Numbered from the stretch's first letter, positions 23,928 through 33,944 are shown. The stretch: DNA of 64,000 nucleotides from CAZOZZ01 sp965247425 (GCA_965247425.1 OZ252023.1:558001-622000), one strand, 5' to 3'. A program made the numbers and translations. The notes: generated by a model from the letters alone, not told the origin.

Positions 23928-24990
23928 CTACTCGTACTGAAGCGCGACCATCGGATCCACTCTCGATGCGCGCCGAGCGGGAAGATAGCCGGCAAATGCT
24001 GAAACGAGAATCATCACCAGTGTGGCCGCCACGACGGTGTACCCATCCGTTGGGGCGAGGCCGAAGAGCAGGCTCGATATCAGGCGGCCGGCAGCAAGCG
24101 CTGTAGCGAGCCCGACCGCAACCCCGATCGCCACCAGGATCAACGATTCGCCGAGGACCATCCGCATCACGTCCCTTGCCTCGGCGCCGAGCGCCATCCG
24201 GATACCGATCTCATTCGTCCTTCGAACCACGTTGTAGGACGCCAGGCCGAATAATCCGATTGACGCCAGCACCAACGCGAGGCCGCCGAACAGGGAATAA
24301 GACAGAGCGAAGAATCGCTCCTGGCTGAACCGTCGCTCGATCTGCTCCGCCTGGGTCGAAACATTCATGAGCGGCATGTTGGGATCGATCCCTCGAACGG
24401 TTTCGCGCACGGTGGGAACCATGGTTTGAGGATCGCTTGCCGTCTTCAACTCAAAGATCATGCTGCTGAACGTGCGTTGCAAGTAGGGCAGGTACACGGT
24501 CGGTGGTTCCGGATCCCGGACGTTGGAGTACTTCACATCCCGGACGACTCCGATGACCTCAATATCGCCGTCGTTTTCCCGCTGAAATCCAAAGCGGAGA
24601 CCGAGTGGGTTTTCCCCACTGAAGAAGTGTTCGGCCGCCGCGTCGTTGATCACGGCGACCATGGATGCGTCCTGGCTGTCGCGATCGTCGAAGACACGGC
24701 CTGCAAGTAACGGTATCTCCAGCGTTCCGAAGAACTCGGGGGACACCGTCATCATGTGCGCGCTGTTCGAGACGTCCTCGATCCTCTCGCGACCCTGGGC
24801 GTAAACGCCACTGGTGCTTGTGCTCCCCGACAAAAACGCGGTTCGTGTCAGGCTCACCGACCGCACTCCCGGAATCGCTTGAAGCGTGTCCTGCATCTGC
24901 TGGTAAAGGGCGGCCATCCGTTCGTCTTCGTAACCATTCAACCGCGGGTCTACGCGGAACAACAGGATGTTGTTGGGATTGAAGTTGAAC
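23928..24990 (-). pseudogene. C-terminal half of a MacB/FtsX-like permease, truncated at an IS110 fragment
   Basis: About 350 residues of the second half of an ADOP permease: NPNNILLFRVDPRLNGYEDE, the second MacB core (SAHMMTVSPEFFGTLEIPLL, VIGVVRDVKYSNV), then three membrane segments (LALVLASIGLFGLASYNVVR, LILVAIGVAVGLATALAAGR, LVMILVSAFAGYLPARRA) and a normal end DPMVALQYE. The first half is absent: homology stops near 24990 where IS110 transposase sequence begins on the opposite strand. No start codon with ribosome site is visible, so this is not a functional transporter. Confidence 0.85.
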
Positions 24991-25482
24991 GAGATGTGCA
25001 CCGAGATTCGGGAACTGGAAGCCCGTCTTCAGTCCGTCGATGGGCAACTCGAAGCCCTGGCGGCCCAGACACCGGTGGTCGCACGTCTTCGATCCATTCC
25101 CGGCATTGGATTACTAACGGCGACTGCGATGGTCGGTTTCGTCGGGGATGTCACGCGGTTTCGCTCTTCACGTCACTTTGCCAGCTATCTCGGACTGACG
25201 CCGCGGGAACATTCCAGCGGCAACACCCGACGACTGGGACGGATCAGCAAGCGCGGTAATGTGTATCTGCGGACCTTACTAGTCCACGGCGCCCGCTCGG
25301 CGTTGTGGTCGGCGCACCGGAAAGGCATCACACCATCGCCCCTCCAGCAATGGGTCCTCAATGTCCACGAACAACGCGGGTACAACAAGGCATCCGTTGC
25401 TCTAGCGAACAAACTGGCCCGACGCATATGGGCCGTCTGGAAACGCGATTCGAACTATCAGGACCACTACAAAGCGGCCTGA
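24991..25482 (+). pseudogene. IS110-family transposase, C-terminal domain only
   Basis: About 160 residues covering the linker coiled coil and the Transposase_20 domain: ARLRSIPGIGLLTATAMVGF, RFRSSRHFASYLGLTPREHS, SGNTRRLGRISKRGNVYLRT and a C-terminus NKLARRIWAVWKRDSNYQ. The N-terminal DEDD RuvC-like domain is missing because the sequence starts abruptly at the permease junction. The Ser-Gly region typical of the catalytic tyrosine/serine-like site of this family is present. The element is dead in cis. The C-terminus looks like the IS1111 subgroup. Confidence 0.85.
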
Positions 25483-25915
25483 CAGGCGAGTCGAAGCACT
25501 TCAGCCTGACTGCATGACCTCCGTCTGATGGCGCACCGGTCGGACCGGCGCGGGAATACGCCGATAGCAGCCCTGGCCCTTTTGTGGCCGTAACCACGAT
25601 CGGCCTCCCGTGCGCGAATTTTCATCATGGCCCGGAACGACATGGTTCCAATTACGAGGCCGGAGATACGGATGCAGTCGATCAGCCATCTACAGCAGGG
25701 GTCCGATCAGTCCGGCTGAAAAGATTCTGTGGAGAACAACACAGGAGAGTTGTATTCGATTGACAGAGGAGTCCAGATACGGGCTGCTAGACATAGACCC
25801 GGTCGGCTCAGATTCGTTGGCAACTCAATATGACAATTGAGCTGACCCTTAGAAACGTTAATACGGTGGCAAGAAGGGAATTGTTTACAGTAATTTGGCC
25901 CTACAGCCGCAGATG
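25483..25915 (+). other. Non-coding tail behind the IS110 fragment; no gene seen
   Basis: No convincing gene occurs here. The first 250 bases probably are the non-coding 3' part of the IS110/IS1111 element. In that family a structured RNA (bridge RNA) is encoded beside the recombinase gene, downstream of it in the IS1111 group. Stem candidates are visible (for example GCACCGGTCGGACCGGCGC, with CCGGTC/GACCGG). The right end of the element cannot be fixed by eye. Confidence 0.4.
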
Positions 25916-25919
25916 GTGA

Positions 25920-25945
25920 TCACTCGTACTGAAGAGCGACCTTCG
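25920..25945 (-). pseudogene. Possible last codons of another permease
   Basis: The minus strand reads KVALQYE followed by TGA, the standard permease C-terminus found at 23928 and 19785. Only a few codons match, so this may be the tip of the permease that recombined with the IS110 element. Confidence 0.3.
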
Positions 25946-26057
25946 TTTCGTTCAGTTTGGTTGGCGGACGTGTCGCAAACTCCTCCTGCCTCTCGTGCCG
26001 TTCTCTACGCTGAAGCCAGGGATCGTGATGTAAACTCGACTTTCTCTGCTCAGGCAT

Positions 26058-26084
26058 AATGACCATGGTAATATGACCATAGTC
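26058..26084 (+). promoter_or_regulatory. Candidate toxin-antitoxin operator
   Basis: The bases before and over the antitoxin start hold repeated ATGACCAT units (AATGACCATGGTAATATGAC and CATAGTCAT), including the palindrome ATGACCATGGTAAT-like core CCATGG. Phd/YefM-type antitoxins repress their own operon at such sites. Confidence 0.45.
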
Positions 26085-26330
26085 ATGAAACAACCATCTG
26101 AAGATAGCGTTTCAAAGTCCGAGTTCAAGGCACGTGCGCTGGAATACTTCCGACACGTCGAGAAAAACCGCAAGCCGCTCACGATTACCGACAGGGGTAC
26201 CCCGGTGCTCCGTTTGGTACCGTATTCCGGGACGTCGGAGGAGATCTTCCAGGAGCTGCGCCACTCGGTTGTCAAATACGAGGACCCGACTGAGCCTGTG
26301 GGCGAAAATGATTGGGAGTCCCTGGCTTGA
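26073..26330 (+). CDS. Type II antitoxin, Phd/YefM family
   Basis: An 85-residue protein; a second in-frame ATG at 26085 is equally possible. The N-terminal Phd fold is seen in VSKSEFKARALEYFRHVEKN and PLTITDRGTPVLRLVPY, followed by a flexible acidic C-terminus that would bind the toxin. Its stop overlaps the toxin start (TTGA). It should neutralise the PIN toxin and repress the operon. Confidence 0.88.
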   Translation: MTIVMKQPSEDSVSKSEFKARALEYFRHVEKNRKPLTITDRGTPVLRLVPYSGTSEEIFQELRHSVVKYEDPTEPVGENDWESLA

Positions 26331-26725
26331 TCGTTCTGGATACCCACGTCTGGGTCTGGTGGCTCAGTGATCCCGACAAGTTGCCGCGTCGGACTGCGCG
26401 GGCAATAGAAGAGGCTGTGAGTGAAAAAGCAGTCTACCTCTCGGCGATCAGCACCTGGGAGATCGCCATGCTCGTGGCTCGGAATCGTTTGGAATTCACG
26501 ATGGATGTCCGTGATTGGGTCGCACGATCCGAGGCGCTGTCCTTTCTGCAGTTCGTACCGATTGACAATCTGATCTCGACCCGGTCAGTGGACCTGCCCG
26601 AATCCTTCTACAGAGACCCCGCGGACCGATTCATCGTGGCGACCGCTCTGACGATGGGGGCCCCACTGGCCACGGCTGACCGAAGGATGTTGAAGTATAG
26701 GCACGTCAAGACGATCTGGAAATAG
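26327..26725 (+). CDS. Type II toxin, VapC-like PIN domain ribonuclease
   Basis: A 132-residue PIN-domain protein. The TTG at 26327 overlaps the antitoxin stop and begins exactly at the conserved MIVLDTHVWVWWLSD. Acidic metal-binding residues are D5 (LDTHVW), the Glu in STWEIAML, the Asp in DPADRFIVATAL and the Asp in LATADRRML. This form pairs with Phd/YefM antitoxins (the PIN/SRP-like VapC subgroup). It probably cleaves RNA when freed. The pair lies between two decayed permease regions. Confidence 0.9.
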   Translation: MIVLDTHVWVWWLSDPDKLPRRTARAIEEAVSEKAVYLSAISTWEIAMLVARNRLEFTMDVRDWVARSEALSFLQFVPIDNLISTRSVDLPESFYRDPADRFIVATALTMGAPLATADRRMLKYRHVKTIWK

Positions 26726-26769
26726 AGCCACCGGAGAACTACCGGGTAATCGAGAACAAGGAGGAACCC

Positions 26770-27627
26770 ATGAACCTGACCCTGCGGCCGGCAACGACTG
26801 CCGACGTCGAACAATGCAGCCGGATCTGCCACACCGCGTTCAAGACCCTCGCCGAAGCGCACAACTTCCCACCCGACTTCCCTGGTCCTGAAGAGGTAAC
26901 GGGTTTCCTTTCGCTTTGCATATCGCACCCCGGTTTCTACGGAGTTGTCGCGGAAACCGACGGCCGGATCGTGGGGAGTAATTTCCTTGACGAACGTTCG
27001 ACGATTGCCGGGCTCGGTCCGATCACGGTCGATCCCGAGGCTCAGAACAGCACGATCGGCAAACAACTGATGCAGCACGCCCTCGATCGGGTGGCCGAAC
27101 ACGATCGTCCGGGGGTCCGGCTTGTCCAGGCTGCCTACCACAACCGTTCGCTCTGTCTCTACTCCAAACTGGGGTTCGAAGCGCGTGAGATGTTGTCCAA
27201 CATGCAGGGACCCCCACTCGACATCCGGCTTCCCGGCTACAGTGTCCGGCCTGCCACCGAAGGGGACCTTGGCGTGTGCAATGAGCTGTGCCGCCGCATT
27301 CACGGACACGATCGAAGCGGTGAGGTCGCCGATGCGATCGCCCAGGGAACCGCCACGGTTGTCGAGCACGGGGACCGGGTTTGCGGGTATGCGACCCTGA
27401 TCGGGTTCATAGGGCATGCCGTTGGAGAGAGCAACGAGGCGTTGAAGGCGCTGATCGGCGCATCGCCGGAGTTCATGGGACCCGGCTTTCTGTTGCCGAC
27501 CCGGAACGGTGAACTGTTTCGGTGGTGCCTGGATCAAGGCCTTCGGGTCGTACAACAGATGACCTATATGAGTCTTGGAATGTACAACGAACCCACGGCC
27601 CCGTATTTGCCTTCGATTCTTGCCTAA
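26770..27627 (+). CDS. Protein with two GNAT acetyltransferase domains
   Basis: A 285-residue protein with an AAGGAGG site. The first GNAT domain (about residues 3-150) has LRPATTADVEQCSRICHTAF, GRIVGSNFLDERSTIAGLGP, then the acetyl-CoA loop VDPEAQNSTIGKQLMQHALD and NRSLCLYSKLGFEAREML. The second (about residues 155-285) begins YSVRPATEGDLGVCNELCRR but has a weaker acetyl-CoA loop, so it may be non-catalytic. No partner gene indicates the substrate. Confidence 0.85.
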   Translation: MNLTLRPATTADVEQCSRICHTAFKTLAEAHNFPPDFPGPEEVTGFLSLCISHPGFYGVVAETDGRIVGSNFLDERSTIAGLGPITVDPEAQNSTIGKQLMQHALDRVAEHDRPGVRLVQAAYHNRSLCLYSKLGFEAREMLSNMQGPPLDIRLPGYSVRPATEGDLGVCNELCRRIHGHDRSGEVADAIAQGTATVVEHGDRVCGYATLIGFIGHAVGESNEALKALIGASPEFMGPGFLLPTRNGELFRWCLDQGLRVVQQMTYMSLGMYNEPTAPYLPSILA

Positions 27628-28335
27628 GGAGGCCCTCAAGCCAGGCCCTGTCCATACAGGCCGGCAACCTATTCTTCACGCAGAGCGACGGCGGGGTCCA
27701 GGCGCGTCGCCCGTCGAGCCGGCACGTAACAGGCGATCAGCGCAACCATCATAAAGATCGCCGCGATGCCTGCGAAGCTGACCGGGTCGGTCGGTTCGAC
27801 TCCAACGAGCAAGGTTTCCAGAAAGCGCGTTGCCCAAAGGCCCCCCACCAATCCGCCCGTCAGTCCAACAATAGTGAGTGCGAGTCCCCGTTTCGCAACG
27901 AGCCAGAGGATGGTTCCAGTCTCGGCGCCGAAGGCGATGCGAACACCGATCTCCGCGGTCCGCTGGCGGACGACAGATGAGAGTACACCGTAGATTCCAA
28001 CCGAAGCCATCGCCAGAGCGATGATGCCGAACACGCCGATCAGCGCCAGCGCGAAACGCGTTCCGGCCATCGCATCGCTGACTCTGGCCTCCATGGTCGT
28101 GATTCCCGCCGCCGGAATCTGGGGGTCGATTTCCGCTAAGGCCTTCCGCACCTCGGGGACGATCAGCGACGGGTCGCCACTCGTCCGGACGATCCAGCTG
28201 ATCGTATTGGTCGGCCCGAAGTAACGGTTGGTCAGGTAGACCGTTTCGCGTCCTTCCGAAGCGAGGGCGTCGGACCTCTGGTGCTCGACAACCCCGATCA
28301 CTTCGACCTCTGTGGGATCGCCGCCCGGCCGAATC

Positions 28336-28540
28336 AAGCCGCTGACCGACGGCGGATACACCAGGCCACAGGATCCTGGCCAGCGTTTCATCGATAACGG
28401 TCACTTCGGCGCTGTCGGTGAAATCGCTCTGATCGAATACACGGCCGGCGAGCAAGCGTGTTTTCATTGTTTCGAAGTAGCCTGGCTCCAGGATCCGGTA
28501 GTCGGCCTGTCCGAACAGTGTTTCGTCGGTGAGGGCTTCG
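28336..28540. repeat. 205-bp direct repeat, copy 1, inside permease
   Basis: This stretch appears identical to 28577-28781; the two copies are separated by 36 bases. The 241-base offset is not a multiple of three. Confidence 0.93.
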
Positions 28541-28576
28541 CCAATCCATCGTGGGAACTCCAGCCGTACGCGCCAC

Positions 28577-28781
28577 AAGCCGCTGACCGACGGCGGATAC
28601 ACCAGGCCACAGGATCCTGGCCAGCGTTTCATCGATAACGGTCACTTCGGCGCTGTCGGTGAAATCGCTCTGATCGAATACACGGCCGGCGAGCAAGCGT
28701 GTTTTCATTGTTTCGAAGTAGCCTGGCTCCAGGATCCGGTAGTCGGCCTGTCCGAACAGTGTTTCGTCGGTGAGGGCTTCG
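28577..28781. repeat. 205-bp direct repeat, copy 2, inside permease
   Basis: Second copy of the duplication at 28336-28540. It encodes ALTDETLFGQADYRILEPGY through WPGVSAVGQRL on the minus strand, in the frame of the upstream half. Confidence 0.93.
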
Positions 28782-30600
28782 GTGGGGCCGTAACGGCCGG
28801 TGAACGGGTTGCCCTGCAACGGTAGGGGGAAAGCTGCGCTCACCGAAGTCACTCCGGGAATTCCAGCGGCCCGCTCCCGAAAGAGCCTGTTGAACTCGAT
28901 TCGCCCGGCCTGGTTGTACCGCCCACCCTGTGTTGAAACCTCGAACGTCAGTACGTTCACGGGATCGTAGCCGGGATCGACCCGTTCGAGCGCGATGAAG
29001 CTTCGCACCATGAGTCCGGCGCCAACGAGCAATACGACCGATAACGCGATTTCAGTCACGATGAGGCCATTGCGAAAGATCCGTTGGCTCGACAGCGCCG
29101 CGATCCGGCCTCCGTCTTTCAGAGATTCCACGAGCCTCGGCTTGCTGGCCTGCATCGCCGGAATCGTGCCGAATATGATCGCGGCCGCAAGAGACGCCAG
29201 CAACGTGAAGCCCAGAACGTTTCCGTCCACCGCCACGGCCTCGACCCGCGGCAAGTTTGCGGGTTTCAAAGCCAGCAACAGCTCCATACCTCCGTAAGCC
29301 AGCAGCAGTCCCAGTGCGCCGCCCGTCAGGCCGAGCACGGTGCTTTCGACCAGCAATTGGCGTAGCAGTCTCCGGCGACGACCGCCCAGGGCCGCTCGGA
29401 TCGCGATTTCCCGCTCGCGGTTCGACGCCCTTACGAGCATCAGGTTGCCGACGTTCGCACATGCGATCAGAAGAACGAATCCGACGGCTCCAAGCAGAGC
29501 CATCACGGCCGGCCGGATGTCGGCGGTCAGGTTCTCGATCATCGGGAACACGTCGAGTCGATAGCCGGCGGTTTCGAAGACACTTTCTTCCTGTCGAATA
29601 CGATTTGCGATCCCGTCCATTTCGGCCTGAGCCTGACCGACGGTGACGCCCGGCTTCAGCCGTGCGATCACGCGCCAGGTGACCTGCCGTCGTCCCCCCC
29701 ACGTCTCGAGGTTGATCCGGGGAGTCATCCAGGCATCCACTTCGGTTGCGACACCGCTGTTAGGTCCCAGAAGTAGCTGTGTTCCGGGAGGCATCACCCC
29801 GACGATTTCCACGGTATTGCCCGCGATCTCTACAGTCTGGCCGATGACGGTCGGGTCGCTTCCAAAGCGCCGTTGCCACAGGCTGTGATCCAGCAGTACC
29901 GGGTTCAACAATGTCGCCGGGTCGCCGCCGGAACCGATCGGAACGGCATCGGAGTCCTCGAAGGCACGCCCCAGGATGGGGAGAACCCCGAGCAAGGAGC
30001 TGAAGTTGGGCGTTACATCCGCCACCTGGATCTGTTCGGGTTGGGCGCCCCCCCCGACCAGGGTCCGCTGAAACGTTCGAACTCCGGTGAAACCCTCGAA
30101 CAGGGTGGCTTGCTCGCGGTAGTCCCGGAGGTCGAATGGCGACACCGGAAACTTGGGCTGGTCCCGGTTCACAAGATTGCCCCAGATCACGACCAGGCGC
30201 TCGGGCTCTTCGTATGGGAGCGGTCGAAGCAGAACCGCCTGAACGACGCTGAACACCGCGGTGTTGGCCCCGATGCCCAGTGCCAGCGTGACCAGCGCAA
30301 TGGTTGTGAACCCGGGGCTCTTCCTCATTCCGCGCAGCGCGTAGCGGATGTCCTCAATCAGCGAACCCATCAGGTTGTCTCCTTTGAGCGGTCGAACGTC
30401 CGGTTCAATTCGTCGGAAACGCAGGGCGTACGGAATGGCTCGAAGGGCCTGGAGCCAGTACCACCTGCCCGCAGCGCTGGTTCCGACACTGGGGACGGCC
30501 CGTTCGGCGTATTCCTGCTCCAGATCACCCAGGACGGCGTCCCGGATCCTCTCCGGCAGGATCAGGGAGAGCAGTCGTTTTGCGACTCTGGGCGATCGAT

Positions 30601-30939
30601 TCATGATCCCTTCGGGAGATGGCCCAGATCCAGGCCTGCCCACATTTTGCTTTGTTGTTCGCGCGAGGTCTGCAAAGCGCTTGCCCCTGCCGTGGTCAAG
30701 GCGAAGTAACGCTTGGCTCTGCCACCTCGAACCGCCGTTGCTTCTCCCAGGCGGCTGCGCAAATAACCTTTGCCGGTCAGTCGATCGAGCGTCAAGTAGA
30801 GGGCGCCTATCGAAACGTCGCGCCCGATACGTCTCTGGATTTCATCGCGGATCGTGATGCCGTAAGCGTCGTCGCCCGTACGGGCGACGGCGAGCAAAAC
30901 AATCTGCTCGAATTCTCCAAGGTAATCACCCGTCGCCAT
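30601..30939 (-). CDS. PadR family transcriptional regulator
   Basis: A 112-residue regulator. I chose the ATG at 30939 because MATGDYLGEFEQIVLLAVAR is the normal start of this class; an upstream ATG at 30966 would add nine residues. The winged helix has DDAYGITIRDEIQRRIGRDV, SIGALYLTLDRLTGKGYLRS and RGGRAKRYFALTTAGASALQ. Its stop overlaps the start of the permease by four bases, a classic translationally coupled pair. A TTGACA box on the minus strand near 30974 with TAGAAG 17 bases on is a possible promoter. Confidence 0.92.
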   Translation of the reverse strand: MATGDYLGEFEQIVLLAVARTGDDAYGITIRDEIQRRIGRDVSIGALYLTLDRLTGKGYLRSRLGEATAVRGGRAKRYFALTTAGASALQTSREQQSKMWAGLDLGHLPKGS

Positions 30940-31057
30940 GTGAATATCTTCTACAACATAAAACAATACATGTCAAACAGCGATTAGCAGGATGTTTACG
31001 TCCAAGAATGGTAGGGGAGTTGCTAGAAAGGAGAATAGCAGTCATGGAGGTGCCACG

Positions 31058-32122
31058 ATGCGTATAGGAATTCCAACTGAGATCAAACCAAAGGAAGGTC
31101 GCGTTGCACTTGTGCCTGCGGCTGCAGCCGAAATCGTGCGTAGTGGGCATGAAGTCTATCTCCAGTCCGGAGCCGGTGTGCTGACGGGCTACCCTGACGA
31201 AACATATGCCCGTGTCGGCGTGAAGATTGCCGGCGATGCCGCCGACCTGTACGCCCGGGCCCAGATGGTCGTCAAAGTGAAAGAACCGATCGATCCGGAG
31301 TTTGACCTGCTGCGGGAAGACCACCTGTTGTTCAGTTTTCTGCACCTGGCCGCCCTTCCCAAAGTGGCCCGGATGCTCCAGAACAAAGGGCTGACCGCAG
31401 TGGCGTGGGAGACGGTCGAAGAGGACGGGAAGCTTCCCATTCTTGCGCCCATGAGCGAGATCGCGGGGCGGTTGGCGATGCAGATCGGGACGACGCTGCT
31501 CCACCAGCACAACGGGGGGCGGGGCCTGATGCTTGGCGGCCTGCCGTCGGCGGATCGGGGACATGTTGTCGTCATCGGCGCCGGCAGTGTCGGCATCAAC
31601 GCTGCCGGCGTCGCCGCCGCGCTCGGTGCGCGTGTCACGGTCTTTGACATTCGGCGAGAGAGTCACATTCGCGCAAACGCCCTGGGGCCCAACGTTACAA
31701 GTTTGCCTGCTTACGGTGATCTGATCGCCGAAGCGGTTTCTGACGCGGATCTGGTGGTGGGGGCCGTCCTGGTCCCAGGCGCGAAAGCTCATCGCTCGGT
31801 CACTGAGGCGATGGTTCGTGGGATGAACCGTGGGAGTGTGATTGCGGATGTGTCCGTGGATCAAGGCGGATGTGTCGAAACCATTCATCCGACCACCTAT
31901 GAAGATCCCACTTATGTTTTGCACGGTGTCGTCCACTTCGGCGTGACGAACTTGCCCGGCGCGGTTCCAACGACCAGTTCGCAGGCGTTGTCGAGCGTGG
32001 TGGTTCCCTACATCCAGCGTCTGGCTTCGGAAGGTGGCTTGTGCGACCCCGTGCTGGCCGGGGCGATCAACGTTGCCAAAGGAGAAATCGTTCATCCGGC
32101 CGTAGCCGAGGCGCTCGCGTGA
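31058..32122 (+). CDS. ald: Alanine dehydrogenase
   Basis: A 354-residue enzyme with GGAGG eight bases before the ATG at 31058. The hallmarks are in register with the family: MRIGIPTEIKPKEGRVAL with R15, K75 in VVKVKEP, H96 in FSFLHLAA, the Rossmann loop VVVIGAGSVGINAAGVAAAL, and the signature VDQGGCVETIHPTTYEDPTY and VTNLPGAVPTTSS. It interconverts L-alanine and pyruvate plus ammonia with NAD in the cytoplasm. It is divergent from the PadR-permease operon. Together with the nearby glutamate dehydrogenase it forms a small nitrogen-metabolism region. Confidence 0.95.
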   Translation: MRIGIPTEIKPKEGRVALVPAAAAEIVRSGHEVYLQSGAGVLTGYPDETYARVGVKIAGDAADLYARAQMVVKVKEPIDPEFDLLREDHLLFSFLHLAALPKVARMLQNKGLTAVAWETVEEDGKLPILAPMSEIAGRLAMQIGTTLLHQHNGGRGLMLGGLPSADRGHVVVIGAGSVGINAAGVAAALGARVTVFDIRRESHIRANALGPNVTSLPAYGDLIAEAVSDADLVVGAVLVPGAKAHRSVTEAMVRGMNRGSVIADVSVDQGGCVETIHPTTYEDPTYVLHGVVHFGVTNLPGAVPTTSSQALSSVVVPYIQRLASEGGLCDPVLAGAINVAKGEIVHPAVAEALA

Positions 32123-32192
32123 GACCGAGTTTGTCGGGTTGCTGGACCTCGACCATCGCTCTTGCCGCCTCCGAATCCTGACGAAGTGGGTC

Positions 32193-32358
32193 CTAGGAGC
32201 CTGCGCGGCAGAAGAGATCTACTGCGAAAGCGGTATAATCGGTCCAGATTTCCCCGATTTTTCGTTGAATAGAACCACTATTCGCCTCAAAATCGATAAA
32301 ATCTGGCCTCGACTCTCCACTTTCTCGCTACGATCCCTTCTGCCGCGCAGGCTCCTAG
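32193..32358. repeat. Complete palindromic TAGGAGCCTGC repeat (MITE-like), 166 bp
   Basis: The ends are long inverted repeats: AGGAGCCTGCGCGGCAGAAG at 32195-32214 and its exact complement at 32337-32356, extended outward by CT/AG. The middle is AT-richer and holds CCCCGATTTTTCG and TCAAAATCGATAAAATC. No protein is encoded. The size, ends and multiple copies fit a miniature inverted-repeat element; the RNA could also form a long stem. It lies between ald and the glutamate dehydrogenase gene. Confidence 0.85.
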
Positions 32359-32453
32359 CGCTTCAGTTCAGACGGGTCGTGACTTCGGTGCACGGACTCG
32401 TTCATGATCGGGCGATGGACTGCTAAGATGTCAAAAAGAGGAAGGAGACTTTT

Positions 32454-33809
32454 ATGACGCCAGAGGTGGAAGTCCGGGTCGAGCGATTTATGCGTGGGTT
32501 GATCCGTCGCAATCCGGGAGAACCTGAATTCCACCAGGCCGTGCGCGAAGTGGCCGAGAGCCTCACACCGTTCATGTTGGAACATCCGGAATACCATGAG
32601 GCGAGGATCGCCGAACGGATGACGGAGCCGGATCGCATCATTATCTTTCGCGTGACCTGGCAGGATGACGCCGGCTGTATCCGGGCCAACCGTGCCTGGC
32701 GGGTTCAGTTCAACAATTCGATCGGTCCCTACAAGGGTGGATTGAGATTCCATCCCAGCGTCACGCAGAGCGTCTTGAAGTTTCTGGGCTTTGAACAGGT
32801 TTTTAAGAACAGCCTGACCGGTCTTCCTATGGGCGGCGCAAAAGGCGGATCCAACTTCAACCCGAAAGGCAAGAGCGACGGCGAAATAATGCGCTTCTGT
32901 CAGTCGATGATGACCGAACTTCATCGCTACATTGGCGAGGATATTGATGTTCCGGCCGGTGACATCGGAGTGGGCGCTCGAGAGATCAGCTACCTGTTTG
33001 GTCAGTACAAGCGTCTGGAGAACCGCTTTGCGGGAATCCTCACCGGCAAGGGGCTCAGCTTCGGAGGCAGCCTGATCCGCCGGGAGGCGACCGGTTACGG
33101 TTGTGTCTACTTCATGCAGAACATGCTCGATGCACGGGGAGCCGGCCTCGAAGGGAAAGTTTGCGCGGTGTCTGGCTCCGGAAACGTCGCGTTATACACT
33201 CTCGAGAAACTGGTTCAGCTTGGGGCGAAACCGGTCACAGCTTCCGATTCGGGAGGTTTTATCCATGATCCGGACGGCATCGACGAAGAAAAGCTGGAAT
33301 GGCTGAAGAAGCTCAAGGAACGTCGCCGTGGCAGGATCAGTGAATATGCCGAGCATTTCGCACGGGCCACTTACCACGAAGGAAAACGACCGTGGAGTGT
33401 CAAGGCCAGTCTGGCGTTTCCTTGCGCCACACAGAATGAACTCGACCTCGAGGACGCAAGAGAACTTCTCGACAACGGATTGACGGCGATCGCCGAGGGG
33501 GCCAATATGCCGTGCACCCGGGATGCGACGCGAGCCTTTCTGCGAGCGCGAGTTCCTATCGGTCCGGGTAAGGCTGCCAACGCCGGTGGTGTGGCGGTAT
33601 CCGGTCTGGAACAGAGCCAGAACGCCCTGCGAATTTCCTGGCCCCGGGACGAGGTCGACAGCCGACTCCGCTCGATCATGCTCGACATACACGCGCGGTG
33701 CGTGCGTCACGGCTACCAGACCGACGGCTACATCAACTATGTCGATGGCGCAAACATCGCAGGTTTCGTGAAGGTGGCCGATGCCATGCTGGCGTACGGA
33801 GTCGTTTAG
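32454..33809 (+). CDS. gdhA: NADP-type glutamate dehydrogenase
   Basis: A 451-residue hexameric-type enzyme with a GGAAGGAGA site. The dimerisation domain contains NSIGPYKGGLRFHPSV and LTGLPMGGAKGGSNFNPKGK with the catalytic and substrate lysines, and DVPAGDIGVGAREISYLFGQ. The nucleotide domain has VCAVSGSGNVALYTLEKLVQ and TASDSGGFIHDPDGI. The length and these motifs fit GdhA that aminates 2-oxoglutarate with NADPH; coenzyme preference is inferred. The stop codon TAG at 33807-33809 is also the first triplet of a TAGGAGCCTGC repeat tip. Confidence 0.95.
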   Translation: MTPEVEVRVERFMRGLIRRNPGEPEFHQAVREVAESLTPFMLEHPEYHEARIAERMTEPDRIIIFRVTWQDDAGCIRANRAWRVQFNNSIGPYKGGLRFHPSVTQSVLKFLGFEQVFKNSLTGLPMGGAKGGSNFNPKGKSDGEIMRFCQSMMTELHRYIGEDIDVPAGDIGVGAREISYLFGQYKRLENRFAGILTGKGLSFGGSLIRREATGYGCVYFMQNMLDARGAGLEGKVCAVSGSGNVALYTLEKLVQLGAKPVTASDSGGFIHDPDGIDEEKLEWLKKLKERRRGRISEYAEHFARATYHEGKRPWSVKASLAFPCATQNELDLEDARELLDNGLTAIAEGANMPCTRDATRAFLRARVPIGPGKAANAGGVAVSGLEQSQNALRISWPRDEVDSRLRSIMLDIHARCVRHGYQTDGYINYVDGANIAGFVKVADAMLAYGVV

Positions 33810-33818
33810 GAGCCTGCG
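33807..33818 (+). repeat. TAGGAGCCTGCG repeat tip at gdhA stop codon
   Basis: TAGGAGCCTGCG followed by unrelated sequence; the stop codon of gdhA forms the first three bases. Only the tip of the element remains. Confidence 0.55.
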
Positions 33819-33944
33819 AGCATTCCCAGTCAATCAAGTTGATGGACCTCGTCGGAGGTTGGGTCCACTCCACACCAGCGTAACGTCAATACCCAGACCG
33901 ATTTAGGCGTATGGAGTCCGTTTGGGCCCCGGCATGCAGGATAT

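Larger units (their letters stand above)
27669..30604 (-). pseudogene. MacB/FtsX-like permease (ADOP), disrupted by a 205-bp duplication
   Basis: The minus strand begins at the ATG overlapping the PadR stop (ATGA at 30601-30604). It encodes the prefix MNRSPRVAKRLLSLILPERI with DLEQEYAER, then the permease start SLIEDIRYALRGMRKSPGFT, the MacB core, FVLLIACANVGNLMLVRASN and the second core to FTGRYGPTEALTDETLFGQA. Here a direct duplication (205 bp, offset 241) shifts the frame. The second half resumes as VEVIGVVEHQRSDALASEGR through the last helices to RLDPAVALREE. Removing the repeat unit would come close to restoring the frame. A misassembly is possible. It is partnered with the PadR gene upstream. 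Confidence 0.85.
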
